From positions 1-25,400 of the forward strand of contig CAJUNE010000017.1 in assembly GCA_910587745.1 (NCBI GenBank): a DNA stretch of 25,400 bases, read 5' to 3'. Source of the stretch: an uncultured Bacilli bacterium (GTDB taxonomy: Bacteria; Bacillota_I; Bacilli_A; RF39; UBA660). Made by a program: the position numbers and the translations under genes. The notes under the pieces are model-generated. The model was not told the DNA's origin. It did not search any database and was given only the letters and a program-made list of their open reading frames with translations. This document shows, one piece after another, positions 23,333-25,400 of this stretch; the stretch's first letter is position 1, and each line of letters begins with the position of its first letter.

Positions 23333-24001
23333 ATGAGTAAAGGCAAGCTAATTGTAATTGAAGGAACTGATTGTTCTGGAAAGCAAACACAAACGGATGA
23401 ACTTGTAAAAAACTTAAAAAAGCTTGGTTTAAAAGCCATTAGTTTTAGTTTTCCTAATTATGCTTCTCCAACAGGAGAAATAATAGGAGAATACTATTTA
23501 GGGAAGAATAATAAATCTTTATTTAAAGAAGGCATCGAAAATGTTGATCCTAAAATATCTAGCCTTTACTATGCAGCTGACCGTGCATATAATATCAATA
23601 TTATAAAGAAATATTTAGAAAATGATTATATTGTCATATTAAATCGTTATGTTGAATCCAATATGGCTTTTCAAGGTGGAAAAATCAAAGATATCAAAAA
23701 AAGGCATATGCTATACGAATGGTTAGATAATCTTGAATTTGTTTTGCTTGATTTACCAAGACCAGATATGGTATTATTTCTTTATCTGCCATATGAACAA
23801 GTATGTATTTTAAAAAAATCAAAAAGAAAACCAGTAAATGAGAACTTACTTCATATGGCTGAAATTGCATATTTTGAACTTTCAAGTATTTACGATTATC
23901 AAAAAATAAATTGTCTCAAAGATAACAAATTAAGAAGCATAGAAGATATATCAAAAGAGATTTTAAATAAAGTTCAGGATTATTTAGAAACGGAAGTGTA
24001 A
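23333..24001 (+). CDS. tmk: Thymidylate kinase
   Basis: 222 residues. Phosphorylates dTMP to dTDP. P-loop EGTDCSGKQTQ at 10-20 (Gln in place of the usual Ser/Thr after GK), FPNYASPTG near 44, and LNRYVESNMAFQGGK (about 102-116), which corresponds to the DR[YF] region but has Asn in place of Asp. The lid segment LKKSKRKPVNEN is basic. The family call is good but it is a divergent branch, also seen in other Firmicutes as far as I recall. AGGAGG site before ATG; 2 bases separate it from queA. Confidence 0.9.
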   Translation: MSKGKLIVIEGTDCSGKQTQTDELVKNLKKLGLKAISFSFPNYASPTGEIIGEYYLGKNNKSLFKEGIENVDPKISSLYYAADRAYNINIIKKYLENDYIVILNRYVESNMAFQGGKIKDIKKRHMLYEWLDNLEFVLLDLPRPDMVLFLYLPYEQVCILKKSKRKPVNENLLHMAEIAYFELSSIYDYQKINCLKDNKLRSIEDISKEILNKVQDYLETEV

Positions 24002-24003
24002 TT

Positions 24004-25026
24004 ATGAATTTAGAAGATTTTAATTATGATTTACCAGAAGATAGAATAGCTCAAATCCCAATAAAAAAACGTGATAATTCTAAATTACTAATATTAGATA
24101 AAGAAAACGGTAAAATAAACCATCGTCATTTTAATGAAATAATTAATGAATTAAATAAAGGTGATGTCTTAGTATTAAACAATTCCAAGGTAATTCCAGC
24201 AAGATTAATTGGTAGTAAAGAAGAAACAAATGCAGTTATTGAACTTTTATTATTAAAAGACTTAGGAAATAACGTATGGGAGTGTTTATCAAGACCTGCC
24301 AAGCGTTTAAAAATTGGTACAATAATTAATTTTAGTGACAAATTAAAAGCCAAAGTAACTGAAAAGTTAGACGAAGGCATAGTTAGAGTAGAATTAATTT
24401 ATAATGGCATTTTAATGGAAATATTAGACGAATTAGGAGAAATGCCTCTTCCGCCTTATATTCATGAAAAACTAAATGAAAAAGATCGTTATCAAACAGT
24501 TTATGCTAAAGTACCTGGCAGTGCCGCAGCTCCTACAGCAGGCCTACATTTTACGGATGAATTATTAGAAAAAATTAAAGAAAAAGGAATTGAAGTATTA
24601 TTTGTCACATTGCACGTAGGCTTAGGAACATTTAGACCAGTTGAAGTAGATAATGTTTTAGAACATCATATGCACAGTGAATATTACGAAATGGACGAAA
24701 AAACAGCTGAGCTTTTAAATCTAGCTCAAAAAGAGGGAAGACGAATTATTGCAGTTGGAACAACTTCCACAAGAGTTTTAGAAACCATCGCTCATAAATT
24801 TAATGAATTTAAAGCATGCACTGGTAATACTGATATTTTTATTTATCCAGGATTTGAATTTAAAGCTATCAACGGTTTAATTACTAATTTTCATTTACCA
24901 AAATCAACATTATTAATGTTAGTTAGTGCTTTATCAAGTAGAGATAAAATTTTAAATGCTTATAATGAAGCTATAAAAATGGACTATCGTTTCTTTTCAT
25001 TTGGTGATGCAATGTTTATAAAATAG
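24004..25026 (+). CDS. queA: S-adenosylmethionine:tRNA ribosyltransferase-isomerase
   Basis: 340 residues, normal length. QueA moves the ribosyl part of SAM onto the preQ1 base in tRNA to give epoxyqueuosine. DFNYDLPEDRIAQIPIKKRDNSKLL at the N-terminus, GDVLVLNNSKVIPARL, YQTVYAKVPGSAAAPTAGLHFT (about 164-185), LHVGLGTFRPVEVD, GRRIIAVGTTSTRVLE and NGLITNFHLPKSTLLMLVSAL are all family signatures. Often next to ruvB and tgt in Firmicutes; here ruvB is four genes upstream, and tgt is not in view. No preQ1 riboswitch was seen near it. Confidence 0.97.
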   Translation: MNLEDFNYDLPEDRIAQIPIKKRDNSKLLILDKENGKINHRHFNEIINELNKGDVLVLNNSKVIPARLIGSKEETNAVIELLLLKDLGNNVWECLSRPAKRLKIGTIINFSDKLKAKVTEKLDEGIVRVELIYNGILMEILDELGEMPLPPYIHEKLNEKDRYQTVYAKVPGSAAAPTAGLHFTDELLEKIKEKGIEVLFVTLHVGLGTFRPVEVDNVLEHHMHSEYYEMDEKTAELLNLAQKEGRRIIAVGTTSTRVLETIAHKFNEFKACTGNTDIFIYPGFEFKAINGLITNFHLPKSTLLMLVSALSSRDKILNAYNEAIKMDYRFFSFGDAMFIK

Positions 25027-25030
25027 AGAA

Positions 25031-25055
25031 AAAAAGATGTCAAACGCATCTTTTT
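25031..25055 (+). terminator. Terminator of the ruvA-queA operon
   Basis: AAAAAGATG/CATCTTTTT stem (25031-25039/25047-25055) with a 7-base loop, just after the queA stop codon. Confidence 0.87.
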
Positions 25056-25059
25056 ATTA

Positions 25060-25088
25060 TTGTTAAAAACAAATATTTTAGGTATACT
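25060..25088 (+). promoter_or_regulatory. Promoter of the small membrane-protein gene
   Basis: TTGTTA (25060-25065), 17 bases, TATACT (25083-25088), 21 bases before the start codon. Confidence 0.72.
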
Positions 25089-25109
25089 ATTTATAGTAGG
25101 TGAGAGAAT

Positions 25110-25283
25110 ATGAATTTAAAATATTATGAAAAGATTACTATTTCAATTATTGTTTTTTTAGGAGTAGTCATAGCTACAGCTTATATAATAGGTTTATATA
25201 ATAATAGAGTAAAAGCAAATAAAAATCAAAATAGTAATAATAATCATGGTAATATAATTTTAGAAAACATTAATTTATTTTAA
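25110..25283 (+). CDS. Small single-span membrane protein, unknown
   Basis: 57 residues: a short basic N-terminus (MNLKYYEK), one hydrophobic segment at about 9-29, then a hydrophilic Asn/Lys-rich tail. No motif recognised. I accept it because it has a good promoter, an AGGTGA site six bases before ATG and a position after a terminator. Its 3' end overlaps the end of the convergent YigZ-like gene by 14 bases. Confidence 0.62.
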   Translation: MNLKYYEKITISIIVFLGVVIATAYIIGLYNNRVKANKNQNSNNNHGNIILENINLF

Positions 25284-25400
25284 TGCATTCTTTGGCAGTA
25301 TTACTATAAGCGCGAAGTAAACCACCAGCTCCAAGTTTAATACCACCAAAGTAGCGAACTATAACAATGAGAGTATAATTCAAATCATTTCTATCAATTA
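25270..25400 (-). CDS. YigZ/IMPACT-family protein, 3' end only (5' part outside the window)
   Basis: The last 42 codons are visible, ending at TAA (25270-25272). Reading from the window edge, VIVRYFGGIKLGAGG followed by LLRAYSNTAKECIKIN is the signature block of the YigZ/YvyE (UPF0029, IMPACT N-terminal) family. In the common form of about 200 residues this block lies in the middle and is followed by a second domain of about 80 residues (DUF1949). Here the protein stops right after it, so it is a short form or a truncated gene. Function in bacteria is poorly defined; the eukaryotic relative affects Gcn2 signalling. Confidence 0.85.
   Translation of the reverse strand, partial: IDRNDLNYTLIVIVRYFGGIKLGAGGLLRAYSNTAKECIKIN

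Noticed and set aside
1..25400. Genetic code 4 (TGA as Trp)
   Set aside because: All genes are complete under the standard bacterial code and no gene needs TGA read-through; TGA is merely absent as a stop.

Overview
The window looks like chromosomal DNA of a very AT-rich, low-GC Gram-positive bacterium. It is probably an uncultured gut-type member of the Bacilli near the Erysipelotrichia/RF39/Mollicutes branch. The signs are strong A/T codon bias, Gram-positive Shine-Dalgarno and -35/-10 signals, a class B sortase, a SipW-type signal peptidase and a CotE-like spore-coat protein. Every gene reads through under the standard bacterial code with Trp as TGG, yet none of the 28 stop codons I checked is TGA (17 TAA, 11 TAG).

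Left part (48-7876): a five-gene cell-surface operon resembling the Bacillus tapA-sipW-tasA fibre locus. It holds a TasA/camelysin-like major subunit, a 1004-residue anchor or tip protein (Ig-like, cadherin-like and InlB-like domains plus a TasA-like C-terminal domain), an ER/archaeal-type (SipW) signal peptidase with a long Lys/Thr tail, a second small TasA-like subunit and a 730-residue repeat protein. The four exported proteins carry paired cysteines, while the two other surface proteins nearby have none. Three back-to-back RNA hairpins separate the major subunit from the rest.

Middle-left (7908-13122): more surface and export genes under their own promoters. These are a Ser/Lys type I signal peptidase, an Asn-rich Ig-repeat secreted protein with a bacterial PH-domain gene behind it, and a divergent pair of a class B sortase and a beta-helix surface protein that ends in a VPNTYD-type sorting signal and is probably that sortase's substrate.

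Middle (13151-17514): a HIT-family hydrolase, cotE with a sigma-K-like promoter, rpsP-khpA, cdsA-rseP, tRNA-Arg(CCG), and a DUF4160-like gene.

Right part (17531-25400): hisS is preceded by what looks like a complete ribosome-mediated transcription attenuator. It has a promoter, a 16-codon leader ORF (MKKVINMHHHHSNCTC) with four consecutive His codons, five mutually exclusive pairing segments and a terminator just before hisS. This is the most striking regulatory element in the window. Then comes a tight operon ruvA - HAD phosphatase - ruvB - folD - glyA - tmk - queA (Holliday-junction processing, one-carbon metabolism and dTMP supply, queuosine), a small membrane protein, and the 3' end of a YigZ/IMPACT-family gene on the minus strand.

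No gap between genes exceeds about 300 bases. The longest (17515-17747) is filled by the hisS leader.
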